Assembly (NCBI RefSeq): GCF_037975245.1
Contig: NC_092583.1
Coordinates: forward strand, 17,816,764-17,880,763
Direction of reading: 5' to 3'
Length of the DNA stretch: 64,000 bases
Source of the DNA: Apostichopus japonicus
Taxonomy: Eukaryota; Echinodermata; Holothuroidea; Aspidochirotida; Stichopodidae
A model generated the notes under the pieces. That model made no database searches. It was given only the letters and a program-made list of their open reading frames with translations, and was not told the DNA's origin. The position numbers and the translations under genes were made by a program. Of this stretch, positions 27,370 through 39,374 are shown one piece after another (position 1 is the first letter of the stretch; the number at the start of each line of letters is the position of its first letter).

Positions 27370-28140
27370 CATTAAATTACCAGTAATGGCATATAAATTC
27401 TGACTGGTACCTTCAGCAAAGAATTGGCTATATAGGGATCACCACCAGCTAACAGATGGATGATAGCTCAGTTTGTAGAAGCACAGGACATATCAATTAC
27501 CAGTAATATCTTCTGAGTTTTCACTGGTACCTTCAGCAAAGATTTGGCTATATAGGGATCACCACCAGCTAACAGATGGATCATAGCTCAGTTTGTAGAA
27601 GCACAGGACATATCAATTACCAGTAATATCTTCTGTGTTTTCACTGGTACCTTCAGCAAAGATTTGGCTATATAGGGATCACCACCAGCAAACAGATGGA
27701 TCATAGCTCAGTTTGTAGAAGCACAGGACATATCAATTACCAGTAATAGCTTCTGAGTTTTGACTGGTACCTTCAGCAAAGATTTGGCTATATAGGAATC
27801 ACCACCAGCTAACAGATGGATCATAGCTCAGTTTGTAGAAGCACAGGACATATCAATTAACATTAATAGCTTCTGAGTTTTCACTGGTACCTTCAGCAAA
27901 GATTTGGCAATATAGGGATCACAACCAGCTAACAGATGGATCATAGCTCAGTTTGTAGAACCACAGGACATATCAATTACCAGTAAGATCTTCTGAGTTC
28001 TGACTGGTACCTTCAGCAAAGCATTGGCTATATAGGGATCACCACCAGCTAACAGATGGATCCTAGTTCAGTTTGTAGAAGCACAGGACATATGATTCTG
28101 AGGTCATTGGTTCAAATATACATTCTAGCCCTAAATTCTT
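27370..28140. repeat. 120-bp tandem repeat, six copies, containing a tRNA-like (SINE head) segment
   Basis: Period is exactly 120 bp. Each unit contains 'tggatcatagctcagtttgt' 'agaagcacaggacatat', which looks like a Pol III A box within a tRNA-derived head. Only after the last unit does the sequence continue into a B-box-like 'ggtcattggttcaaat' (about 28102-28117). The array thus looks like a tandem amplification of the 5' half of a tRNA-derived SINE plus its flank. Confidence 0.85.
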
Positions 28141-28542
28141 TGCTCTTTCCAAATTTATTTATAGTTTCCCAATCAGTTTGGCACTGTTCATTTATTTAAT
28201 TTCTTATTTAAATTCAGCACTTGTACAAAGGATAATTACAATGATGATGTCAAATGCTTGGCTTAGACATGATGTTTTGATGTTACTTCATTGTTTCATA
28301 TTTATACTAACAACATCAGCTATAAGTAGTATTCTGTTATCTATGGCAACAAACTAGTTAATAGTTGTTATGTTAAACTTCTGTCTCAGTATTAAGTGTG
28401 AATTTTCTGGAAATTTCAATATGGTATTGAAATGTACCATGAGCTTAAAATGTACTGTATTTAATGGTCTGTAACACAGTAACATGGTAATTCCAATAAA
28501 TCAGCATATTCATTTGTTATCCAACCAGAAATTCTCATCACC

Positions 28543-31500
28543 TCAATTTCCAACGTCCATATTCTTCTCTTCGTCTGCATCCTTTGGTTTTGGTCTGCCG
28601 CCCCCAGTTTGGCCTTGTTTCCAAAGATCAATTCCATGTTGTTTCTTGAGATGGTTTTTTAAACTGACCTTGTGAGTGAATGCCCTTAGGCAATGATCAC
28701 AGCTGTATGGCTGTTCTCCAGTATGCTGTCGAATGTGGTGATGCATGTTTGATTTCTGAGAGAACCCTCTCTGACAAAAAGGACATTTGAAAGGCAATTC
28801 AACTCTGTGAATGATCTCATGTCTTCTAAGATGCTCCTTGGTGGACATCATCTTACCACACATCCCACATGCAACCTTATGTAGTTCCCTCTCGTGGACA
28901 TAGCGGAAATGTTTGAAGAGAGCTGAGGCAGTCATTTCCTTATTGCAATGCTTACATCTTGCTCTAGCCTTGCCTTTGTTGTGTACTTGCCTCACATGGT
29001 TTCCATACCCATTGTTCCTGTAATACTTTCCACATATTTCACAGAGGGTTACTCCAGTGTTTGCAGCACAGTGGTGTAAATTTGTCAACCTTTGACCTTT
29101 AATTTTAGAATGACATTTATTACAATGCTTGTCCACATGCATCCATCTTCTTATGTAGGTAATAAACTCCTCCATTTCTATCAGTGAAAATTCTGAAAAA
29201 GGCTCATTTTTTGAGAGATTTGTTCCGTTTTTTGTCAATCCCTTGAGAGAGTTCTTTTCTTTCATTTGCCCTCTTGAAACCTCGTCATTCTGGAGTCCTT
29301 CCAATCTGCTTTTAGGAGTTTCACCCAAACTATTCATTTCTTTATCTTTGCCAGTCTGATTGGTTACACCAGTATCCATGACAACCTGACCATCTCCTTG
29401 ATTGGCTGTAGCAATTTCCTCCTCAGTGTTATTGCTTTTACCTTGATTGATGGTGGCTGTTTCACCTAACGCTGGCTCATCACTCCCTTCATGCTTATAA
29501 ACCTGTTCACTGTCTGTAACAGGGTCATTGTAGACTGGCACTACAAAAGTTTCATCAAAATCCTCAACACCTGTCTTTGTCTTGTCTAAGACTGACTTGT
29601 CTTCCTCCGCTGCTGCTGCTGCTAATTTCCCATTTTCTTTTGACTTTGAAGTTTCAACGACAAACTTTAGCAAACTTTCTTCAGATCCAGGAACTGTCTC
29701 TTTGTCTAGATATTCTTGGAGGGGCTCAACTATATCAGGATGGGCAAGCAGAAGGTGATCACAGGCAAAAACAGGAGAGGTTGTCTGAAATTCACAGACC
29801 TTACAGCTGAAAGTGATCTCCATTTCCCTCCAAGATATTGCCCTGTATGGAATGAAGGAAACACAGTAGACTTGAAAGGTACCAAACCTTTACCAGAAAG
29901 CCACATCTACTGCAAGCAACAATCATGAAACTCATGCTTACCATCTTTTCAAGGATTTTACACACTAAACTCTTTTTAACTCAAATGACCTTTGACCTAA
30001 AAAGTTCTTGACCTCAAATAGTATGAACCACATATTGAGTATAATATACAATCAAGATTTCATTCTAAAGTTATCACATGTAGTTTGTTAAGTCTTTAAC
30101 CTTTCATGTCCTTCAAATGTCCTTTGACCTCCCAAGAAATATCACTTAGGCTGGAGCTTGGGCTGAACACCAAACAGCAACAATTTGGCTAATGTTCAAT
30201 TTCATACATTTTAAGACGATAGTTGGGGTGTGGATGGGTGCGTGTGCATAGTAGCACACTTCTGAAAGACAGGACGGTTAATAGTTGCCATTAGTGATGT
30301 GGGTTACTCAAATGGTTACTGCACTGTAGCTGCGTTATGGATTAATGTAATGTTCATTGCTTAAGCATATCTTTTTGGTTGCGGAACACATCTTGACCAG
30401 GAAGAGCAAAATGCTTCCATAGGTCAACAAACTGCTGCTCTTACCACTTTGGAGGATTTCTTGGTTTCTTTACTTTGGGAGGTGTTGAATCATTGGTATC
30501 CCTTTCCTCTTGAAGTGAGTCAGTATTGGTATCACTAACCAGATCAAACTCTTCTTTGAGTCTTGCCTCTTGACCAGGAGATATGTCTTGTATAGTTCCA
30601 CCAGCAGTCATTTCGTCAGCCAATTCATACATTAACGTTACTGCTGGAGTCTCATCAGGTACTAAAGAGAAATGTTTCAAACACAAAGATTTTCTACCAA
30701 AATTTGCAAGAGTAAAGATTTTCAAATCCAAGCCATTCATATATCTTACTAAGAAAGTTCTTTGAAAGTTGCACACAGCTTAACTCAGAAAAGACTACAC
30801 CATGAGTACAAAATCACTAAGGGAGCAATGTCTTCTAAAGCAGGGGAGGGGAGTGGCTAAATTAAGGTGAAGAATTCCAAAGAGGAACAATACTAACATA
30901 CTGCTAAATACAGTGTGTCACTGTATACATGGCAACAGTATACATGGCTATAGCTATACATAGCTATAGAATCACTGGTATAAATTCCACACCAATGAAG
31001 GAGGAAGCAACAAACAATCTGAAAACTCATTCTTGTTTCTAATGCCCACCTTTTGTTTTTTTCCGATCAGTACCTGCTGATTTTTTCTGAGACCTTTTCC
31101 TTTTACGTGTGGACACCATAGTTTTTCTTCTAGGCAGACTGCTCTCTGGAACTGTTTCAACTGTTACTTGGTTTTTATCCCTGTAGAGACAAATTACTGA
31201 GGTATTAATAGGAAGCTTGCATTACTGTATTAATACTTAATATAATATACCAGATGAATAATACTTTATTATAATACCTCAAACTCTGAGAGAAAAGAAT
31301 ATTTAGCCTGAAACAGTCTTCTGTGTTACTTCAGCAACAAGTACCAACAAAAAGTCCAATTTAAACCTAACTTAGAGTGAGGTACTTTGTGTTGAATTGT
31401 ATTTTTATGTCACTGTTACCAAGCCATAATACTCAGGCATAAATCAACATCCCTTAATGTAAATAAAAGATCTGTGTGCTTAAAATACTTTGGCAGCAAC

Positions 31501-32539
31501 ACAGAACATTGTAAAACCACATTTTCAATGTAATTTTACTTTCCATTGGCAAATCTATGAAAGTTTTCCCCTGATTCCATCTTTCCTAGTGCAATATGGT
31601 GGACTACAGAGAACTTTATCTTTCATTTTACAACCAAGGACGATACCACCTGATTGTTGTATGTTCAGCACAAATTGCAACTTAAACCATTTGCTGTTTC
31701 AGAACACACAGATCCAAACAGGCCTTGCCTGAATGTCAGTGTCACTGAAACTGCAGAGAAACAAAATAAAATTAAAATAAAATAAAATAATATAAACAAA
31801 ATAAAATTATGGTATCAGGTTAATATGAGCCATCATGAAAAGGTACAGGTTTATAACAAACTATTTCCCAATTACCCAATTACAACCCCCCCCCCTCTAC
31901 CCCTACCCCCCACTTCAGGTGAGAATTCACACAAAGTAAAATTTAATACTTGCTTTAATTATGCATTAAATATTAAACCATCAAAATGAAACTGTATGAA
32001 CTCAAACAATCGCTCAAGGGCATGTACCTTCATTGAGAGGATTACTGCTCTTTATATTACCCTTAATGTCACTAAACAATTTGGAATACTAGAATCTGCA
32101 TATTACACCTTGTCAGCTTTCAGGAACTTTAAGGAACTTACCTGGCCGCAATACGTTGAGATGGTGCACGCCTTCTAGCGATGGGTTCATCACATTTTAC
32201 AGCTGATTCCCTCTCCCCAGATGTTTTATTGCTGTCATCAATAGTTGCTTGTCCCTTCATAAGAGAAGACTGAGTCAAACTGGAGACAAATAGAGGCTGT
32301 TCTAAAGCATGCAGTCGACTCATGCAAGTTTGCATATCACAATGTACTTTGTGTACATCCAACAGATGATGGGCTAGTTCCTCATTAGTCCATCCACCTC
32401 TGTCTCTCAGATCTTCCCATTTATCAATGGCTTCCTCCAGAGTGATAAGAGTCCTTTCATGTTTCTTGGATTTTGACTTCTTAGATTTGTGAAGCTTGAC
32501 CTTTAGTCTATCACTGTGCAATCCTTTTACAGAAGACAT
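28543..32539 (-). CDS. C2H2 zinc-finger protein B, four coding exons, 681 residues
   Basis: Exons are 32539-32142, 31180-31050, 30661-30445 and 29842-28543, in consistent phase (2, 1, 2), summing to 682 codons with stop. Exon 1 starts with a Lys/Ser-rich stretch (KLHKSKKSKSKKHER), then a likely helical domain (EEAIDKWEDLRDRGGWTNEE). Exon 2 is basic (TRKRKRSQKKS), a probable nuclear localisation signal. Exon 3 is acidic. The last exon begins AISWREMEITFSC, matching SVAWRAMVKTYQC of zinc-finger gene A, followed by one C2H2 finger, a TNQ/TANQ-rich linker, a C-x2-C...H-x-C knuckle and five C2H2 fingers. It ends GIDLWKQGQTGGGRPKP, nearly identical to gene A. The start ATG is the first in-frame Met of exon 1. 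A nuclear DNA-binding role is inferred; the target is unknown. Confidence 0.85.
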
Positions 32540-33129
32540 TTTGTTGAAATATTAATTGGACCCAGGAAAGAAAGAAATAATTATCACTCAGCAACTTTAA
32601 ATATTTCACAATAGCGGGCTGACAGATATATTGTTTCCAATTCTTTCCTCCATGATCCTTAGGGAAAGTTGCTTAATACCATTACATCTGTAAAAAAACA
32701 AGAATCAGTAAAACTGTAACAATTGCAATAGTATGAAAGGATAAACGGAGTCAAACCCATTTTACATTCATCCAAGTTTTCCTTTTTCATAAATATAGTA
32801 CAAATAAAGCACAAATTTCACTCAACCTCTGTTCTGGGTGGAGACGTGATCACACTGTGGCATCAAAACTATATTAATAATTATCTATATATTAATGATA
32901 TATATTAATAATATAATATAATAATAATATAATTTGCTAACATAGCCAGCGGAACCAACATAGCCATGGAGATAGCTAACGTTGAACTTCAAAGATTTTC
33001 AAAAACAGATCTGTAAATGGTGTATGCCTAGGCTTGTTGAGTTGTTCTCAAAAGCAATTTGTGAAAGAGAGATTTTGCTCAAAAGTTTTACCTAGCTTAG
33101 CCTGACAGCGACAATAAAGGCACCATTGG

Positions 33130-33496
33130 TTAAAGGGTGTGAAGACTCGCGCACAAAGAAACGTCTCATGCCGGTAATCTGACCTAGTTTCGAATGAGGT
33201 GTAACAGAAGTGTTAGACACCACCATTGATCCCAGAAAATACACACACAGCTTGCTACCGTCGGTAATTAGACCCTAGTGTACAGTCAATACATACAGCT
33301 ATGGTCAATACCCACAACACAGTGTACATAGCAGCAATGGACATCTCAAGTCTAGATAAAAGATAACAAGGTATCACGTTTCATTACTGTCTGCATTTTA
33401 TAGCGACATGAAAAAAACTTCACTCTGCAAGCAACGGAAGGTTAACTTTTTCAGAGGGCGGCACACGGTTTGGGGCGAGTCTTCAATTGCCTTTAA
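33130..33496. mobile_element. TTAA-flanked MITE, family 1, copy 2 (367 bp, inverted to copy 1)
   Basis: It starts TTAAAGGGTGTGAAGACTCG and ends 'gagtcttcaattgcctttaa', and aligns along its length with the reverse complement of 23763-24132. TTAA lies at both borders. It sits about 590 bp upstream of the start codon of zinc-finger gene B. No coding capacity is seen. Confidence 0.85.
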
Positions 33497-34450
33497 GCCT
33501 TGGTTTTGTTCACGCGTTGCCTGGCTTTCTGCAATTACTCCTATTCCATATAGTTGTACCAACTACCACACTAATAATTGTTTTGCTCAAATTCAAACAG
33601 GTAAACAGTAGGCTGGCCAGGTTGTATGTAGGCAGGCTATGTGTACTGAAGGCTAGGACCTGCCAGACTCGCATCGAGTTAGACCCCGACAGTTAACACT
33701 GGAGAATGCTAGGCAACTAGTGTACGTACGGGTAATGCAAATTAGGCATAGGCTACAGTTTCTTAATACTGGTTAGAGGAACGGATGAAGGAAAGAACTT
33801 AGGCCTAGCCTAGTAAAGCGTAATGTAGACCAGCCAATGACTATAGTATAACGCCAGGCTAAGTGTAGGCTACTACGCCTAAATCTGAAGCAAGCAGACA
33901 GCCTGTTGTGAAATTGTGTATCATCCAAAACATTGAAAGTTAAGAACGATACGAAGATTTGAACATCGGCTTGAACGCTTAGCGTCAGACGTAACCCATA
34001 TTAATTCCGTCAAAGTTTGGTCATTAGTGATCGAAGTGCAAGCAGGGTAGGTTTTAATTATATGAACTCACCAGTACTTTAAGAGAAACGCATACGACAT
34101 GTTTAATAATTACTACATACTGAAAATAAATATAAACAACACAATAGATCAACACTATATGTTCACCAAGCATATATCGCAGCAGACGATTGAAGGCGCT
34201 ATTGACAAACGGATGAACCGAGACGTATATATATGAACAGCTGAATGGAATTACGTCATATATATAGTAAATACGAATAATGCACCAATATATGGTTTCA
34301 TTATTATTGTTTTATAAACACAATGACTATGGTGCTGAAATATCCACTGTGGGTGGTCAAGTTCATGAATATTTGTCTGTGACTTTTTGCCTAGCTGAAT
34401 TATTTTTCATTGGAAAAGTTCGATAACTACTTTCGTACATATGTTATTTA

Positions 34451-36090
34451 GCCTCTGAAGAAGATCCTGAAACGTCAGGCCAACTTACTTTTACACATTC
34501 TCTTACACAGGCTCTCTAGTGGATAAGCAGTTTGTTAACAGTTTTATTTTATTTTACTTCCGTACGTATCAGAAGGTAAGAACTGATCCATCCTGCCAGG
34601 GGCAACAGCTTTGTTTATCAATGTTGAAGTCGAGTCCTGGTCCTTTGCGTCCGAGCACTGCATCTTTTGCAATTACGAGTCCGGGTTTCTTGACCGATGC
34701 CGAGTTTCTTGATTCTCACACCAAGTTATAAGCTAACAAATGTAAAGCTGGATTATAATCCTAACCGGGTCATGCCAAAGACCTGAACAAAATAAAATTC
34801 GAAACCCGATCACGTTCAACCACTGGCGTTTTCCTACTAATACTCTGCACAGTACTCTTGGTGTCCTAAAAGTCAACGATGTTCAAATTTCCATGATGTG
34901 TACTTTTATTTACAATGCACTGCCTCGTGTCTTTCGAAATATTGTACACCCAAGATATGGGTGAGATATCCCAGAGGTCACGAGAACAAATGTAATATTC
35001 TCTGTCACTAGACACCTCTCTAAACATGGAAAGTTTCTGCTAAACAATTACTGTTATAAAATATGTAATAATCTCCCAAATGGTATTAGACATTCGAAAT
35101 CATGTGCTTCATTTAGGTATCAACTAAAGAGTTATCTAACTTCCAAGTACCGTGGTTGATAATATTGTCAATTTTGTTTTGTACATTTTGTTTTTCTTTC
35201 TTACTTTGTTCTGTTATTTTCTGTCTTCTTCTTTAGGGTTACTAGCTTTGATAAACATTTTATTTTTTTCTAGTATCCTGTTTATACCATTACTGCACTG
35301 TTTTTGTCTATGTATATACGAAATATATTTACTGAACTGAATTGACCATGGGACTTTGCTGCCTTCTTACCCGGACGCCGCCTGCAGATTTATCATTGCA
35401 ATGATAAATGTGAACTGGGTTTAGAAGGACATGGGTGTATTCCTGCCTTCCAGGGCGTCACTGGATCACTGAATGAGCAGAAATGAGCAAACAAATTTTT
35501 ATTGTAATGTAAGTCTACTTCATATTCCTTGAACTTACTTTTAAGAAGATATAATACGACAGGATGCTACATATGAAATACCGTTATAAGACCGTTCCAA
35601 GACTAAAATGTTAAACGACCAATTGTGCACTAACAAAAATAGATATCTGCTTGAGAAATACTTTCCCTCCTCGGCCCATAATTGTTTTTTAAATTCATTG
35701 AAAAAACTTTCAGAAGAATAGACTCACACAAGCATGAGAAATAGTTTATATTATTTCCCCAGTCCCACCTCGGTACCTGCCCCTCACAAGCTCCCAATTA
35801 AAGAGGATAGTCCACGGGGAATTTAGCGACTCATGAAAGAAGAACATCCAGGCTGTCAAGAGAACTTTGCATGTAATTCCGGCATTAAATTTTTAATTAA
35901 AATTGTCACAGTTTGTACCATAAGTTAAATTCAAACAAACGTGTGATGTCATTGTTGCGTACTGACAGCAAAATATTTTAACATGTTAGCTGTTAGCAAA
36001 GTGCTTATCCACTAAAGAGCCTGTGTAAGAGAATGTGTAAAAGTTAAATGGCCTGACGTTTCGATCCTAGCAGGATCTTCTTCAGAGGCT
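34451..36090. mobile_element. 1.6-kb composite repeat with about 100-bp inverted ends and an internal reverse-transcriptase tail fragment
   Basis: The left end reads gcctctgaagaagatcctga and then 'aacgtcaggcc' ... 'acacattctcttacacaggctct' ... 'gtggataagca'. The right end is its reverse complement, with the additional core GATCCTAGCAGGATC (36063-36077), a 6-bp-stem hairpin shortened in the left copy. A third, solitary copy of the end lies at 61290-61355. Inside, about 34800-35160 on the + strand resembles the C-terminal tail of non-LTR retrotransposon reverse transcriptases (NALPRVFRN, and NNLPNGIRHSKSCASFRYQL), with at least one internal stop. The element is therefore dead or composite. Confidence 0.6.
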
Positions 36091-36343
36091 GAACACATGT
36101 TGTTATTCTATTTTCTTTCACTGTGTTGTTTTGAACTTAGGGCCCATTGTGGGATCCAATACGAACCCTTAATAGCCTGAGTAATTATCTATGATATGCA
36201 TCATTTCGGGAAGGACATGTTAGTTAAACGTCCATCTATGCCCTTCGAAAGTGACGAATTTAGCATGCAATGCAGTGGAGCAATTAATTGAGGTACGACA
36301 CCAATGGACTATGTTGAAGCGTATGGATAAGAATATTGCCTAT

Positions 36344-36999
36344 TTAAAGGAATGTTTTAGAGAAAAATGGGATCCAGTCCGTCCGGTCAAATCATGTTTT
36401 GTGATGAATTTTAGTTTCTGTGATAGAGTGCTTGAAATGTTGGCCTGTCCTGCCAGAAAATTTTAATCCAACACTGACTTACGTGGAGACGTGACGTCAG
36501 TGCGGCTAATTGGTCAGAAGCGATCTGAGCTTGGCCTTAATACAATACACAGGAATGTGTACAGACTTCGCATATGCTTGTGAGTCAAAAAATCTCTCAA
36601 ATAACAAATATCTGAACAACATATTATGAAGAAAACCGAGCTAGGGAATTTTGGAACGTTTTAGCTCTCCAAAAGATTGCTAACTTGCAACTTCTCTAGG
36701 AAATTTCAATCTAAATCGCTATTTTATTTTCAGTAAATCGCTATTTTTAACTTTCCTCGCTACAGTGTAGCATGCTAATGATAGCGTCTTTGTAGCCACC
36801 GAAACGAATTGCTGCAATGGCGTCACCGTCGCTCATCGTTCTCCACTGATCAAAATATATTAGATTAAGTTGGCGCGAGGTTCAAATATTCACTTCTCCT
36901 GATTCATAGGATGAAAAATCCCCGAACTAGAACTGTAGCGCTGAAAAAATATGGAGTTTTTCATACACCCAAAAGACTGCCACTAAAAAAATCCTTTAA
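36344..36999. mobile_element. TTAA-flanked MITE, family 2, copy 1 (656 bp)
   Basis: It begins TTAAAGGAATGTTTTAGAG and ends 'ccactaaaaaaatcctttaa', giving inverted termini with TTAA at each border. The interior aligns with the reverse complement of 52615-53259, including the shared phrases 'ggcctgtcctgccagaaaat' and 'acacaggaatgtgtacagac'. Short open frames inside it are not genes. It lies 350 bp upstream of NDUFB3. Confidence 0.85.
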
Positions 37000-37351
37000 A
37001 TTTGCGTTCAGTTTTATAACAGATTCCGTCACAATGATTCATTCGAAATATAAACTATTCAAGCTTATTGCACTTTCTTTATCGGAAAATATATTGACTA
37101 TGTTTATAGGCTATAGCTTCGCACCCATGGGTCCTACTTCGCATCCAATTGGGGCAGTGGGGGGGGGGGGGTAAAACCCGTTGATGTGAAAGACATTCTA
37201 CACAACTGTATATTATATGTATTGTTGTAGAGCTTTTCAGGAATGAGGATTTAATTACATATTTGGCGTTCCATACTTCGCAACCCAACAATCAAAGAAC
37301 TGACCTGCTCCCACTAGCTCTCCAACAGGGTTTATCTGTCAGTTGCGAAAG

Positions 37352-38997
37352 ATGGGGAAAACTGGTAAGCTACCCTATCATATTCCAGATTGGAAAACAT
37401 GGAAAGTTGAAGATGTTCCAGAACTAATGTCGCTCAAGCAAAGGCTTGCTGCGAAAGGACTGAAGGACCCGTGGATTCGGTAAGGCCTGCCTAACAACAC
37501 TAACTAAGTTAGTCCTAGCCTATGCCTTACTGTAACAATGTAGCCTAGGCTAGATTACCAATATCAGTTTGTCCAATTGCTTGATTAAATTTGTATGTAG
37601 AATACCGTAGTTTTGGGTGTTCCCTTAAATTTGTGTACTGTGTTTTACACATTTAGCTGCACGATAGGCAATGTATTTGCTGTGTTCATTAGTCAAGTTG
37701 TAATCACTTTTTCAATGGCAATTTTCAAAAGCCTTAACAGAAAGGCCAAAATTCATTATTATTGCACCCATTTACTAGTGGTATTATACAATAAACTTCA
37801 ATGCATGCATGAAGTTATGGAAAGTTTTCCTTACTAGGTGCAGTTTGAAGTATAAGTCTTTCAATTTTCAGCAGAATTTGATCAAACCATCAGTGAAATC
37901 ACACAACTATACAGCTGAGCAACATCAGTGAGATCCAGATCACTGCTATCCTTTAAAGAACATTAATGCCCCCTATTCAAGACCGGAAAGGATGTATGTA
38001 TGTATACACATGTATCTGTGTATGTATGCATAATGAAGTATAAAACCATTTAGGCTAGACCAAGTAGTGTTACCAGACTTGCTAAGGCTCTGTTAGCTCA
38101 ATCTGCTAGTAACATGTGCCGGATGGTTGTCCAAATCTCTCCAGTTTGATACATGTCACTAAACATGGCCATTGTATAAGTTGGCAGAGGATTTACAGAA
38201 AGTCTGACAACTGCAATTGGTCCACCAGATGACATATTATAGCCTAAAGTGAATGATGCCCTAACTCCTGATAAAAGTGAATATTGCAGTCTCATAAACA
38301 ATAGCACATAGCTTTCATGTCCAGATTTGAACTGTATTATGGTGTGAGAGGTTGAGTTATACTGTCACTGCCCATTAGCTTGTTATACTTGGGAGTTGAG
38401 TTAGAAGCCATCAATGGACATGCTTTTTGTGAGATCCAGTTATACTTAACTATGAATCACTCCATACATGCCAACAAGTGAGGAAGGCTGATAATTCAAA
38501 TTTGTATAAAGCATGATTTCACGGCCAACTAGAGGTTTGCAAGCATTCCTCAGCTGATGCAAATATTTGTAAGATATTGCATCAATTCAAATTCCCAGTC
38601 ACAACAAAACTGACAGTACGTGTTGTAATGCAAAAACTATGCTTTATTAGAGCTTCCCATATTTCTTTCTTTAAAAGAATGTTAAAATCTGCAATTATAA
38701 CAAATTCATTGCTTTGAGATATTCATGTAATAGCTTGAAAACTTGATAGATGAAAAATAAATAAAAACTATTTCACAGCACAGATTTATTGTAGGTCAGC
38801 TCACATTTTGAACATAAGTAATCAATCAGCCTATCTCATTTTCTTATAGGAATGAAGTGTGGAGATTTCAGCCAGGAATGGGAAAGATGCCGTGGTATAA
38901 GTTAGTTTTCAAAGGCTTTGGATTGGGTGCTGGAGCCTTCATCATTGCTGTTGGACTTGAGAAATTATTTTGGAAAGATGATGACCATGGTCATTAA
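37352..38997 (+). CDS. NDUFB3: NADH dehydrogenase 1 beta subcomplex subunit 3 (complex I accessory subunit B12), 91 residues
   Basis: Two coding exons: 37352-37479 (phase 2 donor CG|gtaagg) and 38850-38997 (acceptor ttcttatag). The protein starts MGKTGKLPYHIPDWKTWKVE, close to the N-terminal half of animal NDUFB3, and continues with LAAKGLKDPWIRNEVWRF. It then has a single membrane segment (about residues 63-82, with GFGLGAGAFIIAVGLEKLF) and an acidic/His tail ending DDDHGH. The length is close to the 98 residues of the human protein. It is a single-pass accessory subunit in the membrane arm of respiratory complex I at the inner mitochondrial membrane. The ATG at 37352 has A at -3 and G at +4. 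Its 3' end faces the 3' end of hyccin. Confidence 0.95.
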
Positions 38998-39368
38998 TGA
39001 GTGTGCTTGTAACCTCTCAAGACTTGAAAGACTATTAGAGAAAATGTTTATGAATTGAAATTTGCTGCTCTGCTCAGAGTTCACAGGCGTACGATAGAGC
39101 GATGGAAATATTCAGCACCTTGGAAATCCACAGGAAATCTCCTCCCCGTCTTCATCGTAGAAGAGAATAGTTCCTGTGTCCAATCCAAACAGAGAGACTA
39201 AGCTTACAGGCAATGCTTATGTACCAAACCATTCTCGGCTATAATGTATACGTGGCTTACTATGAAATTATGAAAGGATCTCCAGCCACTGGCAGCCAGT
39301 TTGACAATGTCATTAAGAGATATATCATATATATATTAATACATATGTATGTAAGATAATGGAAAGCA

Positions 39369-39374
39369 AATAAA
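39369..39374 (+). terminator. Candidate polyadenylation signal AATAAA for NDUFB3
   Basis: The hexamer lies about 370 bases past the NDUFB3 stop, within 'agcaaataaatgtag'. The distance suits a short 3' UTR, but there is no transcript evidence. Confidence 0.35.

Noticed and set aside
34800-35340. Possible independent gene between zinc-finger gene B and NDUFB3
   Set aside because: It matches the general pattern of a non-LTR reverse-transcriptase C-terminus, has an internal stop and lies between inverted repeat ends, so it is treated as a retrotransposon remnant.
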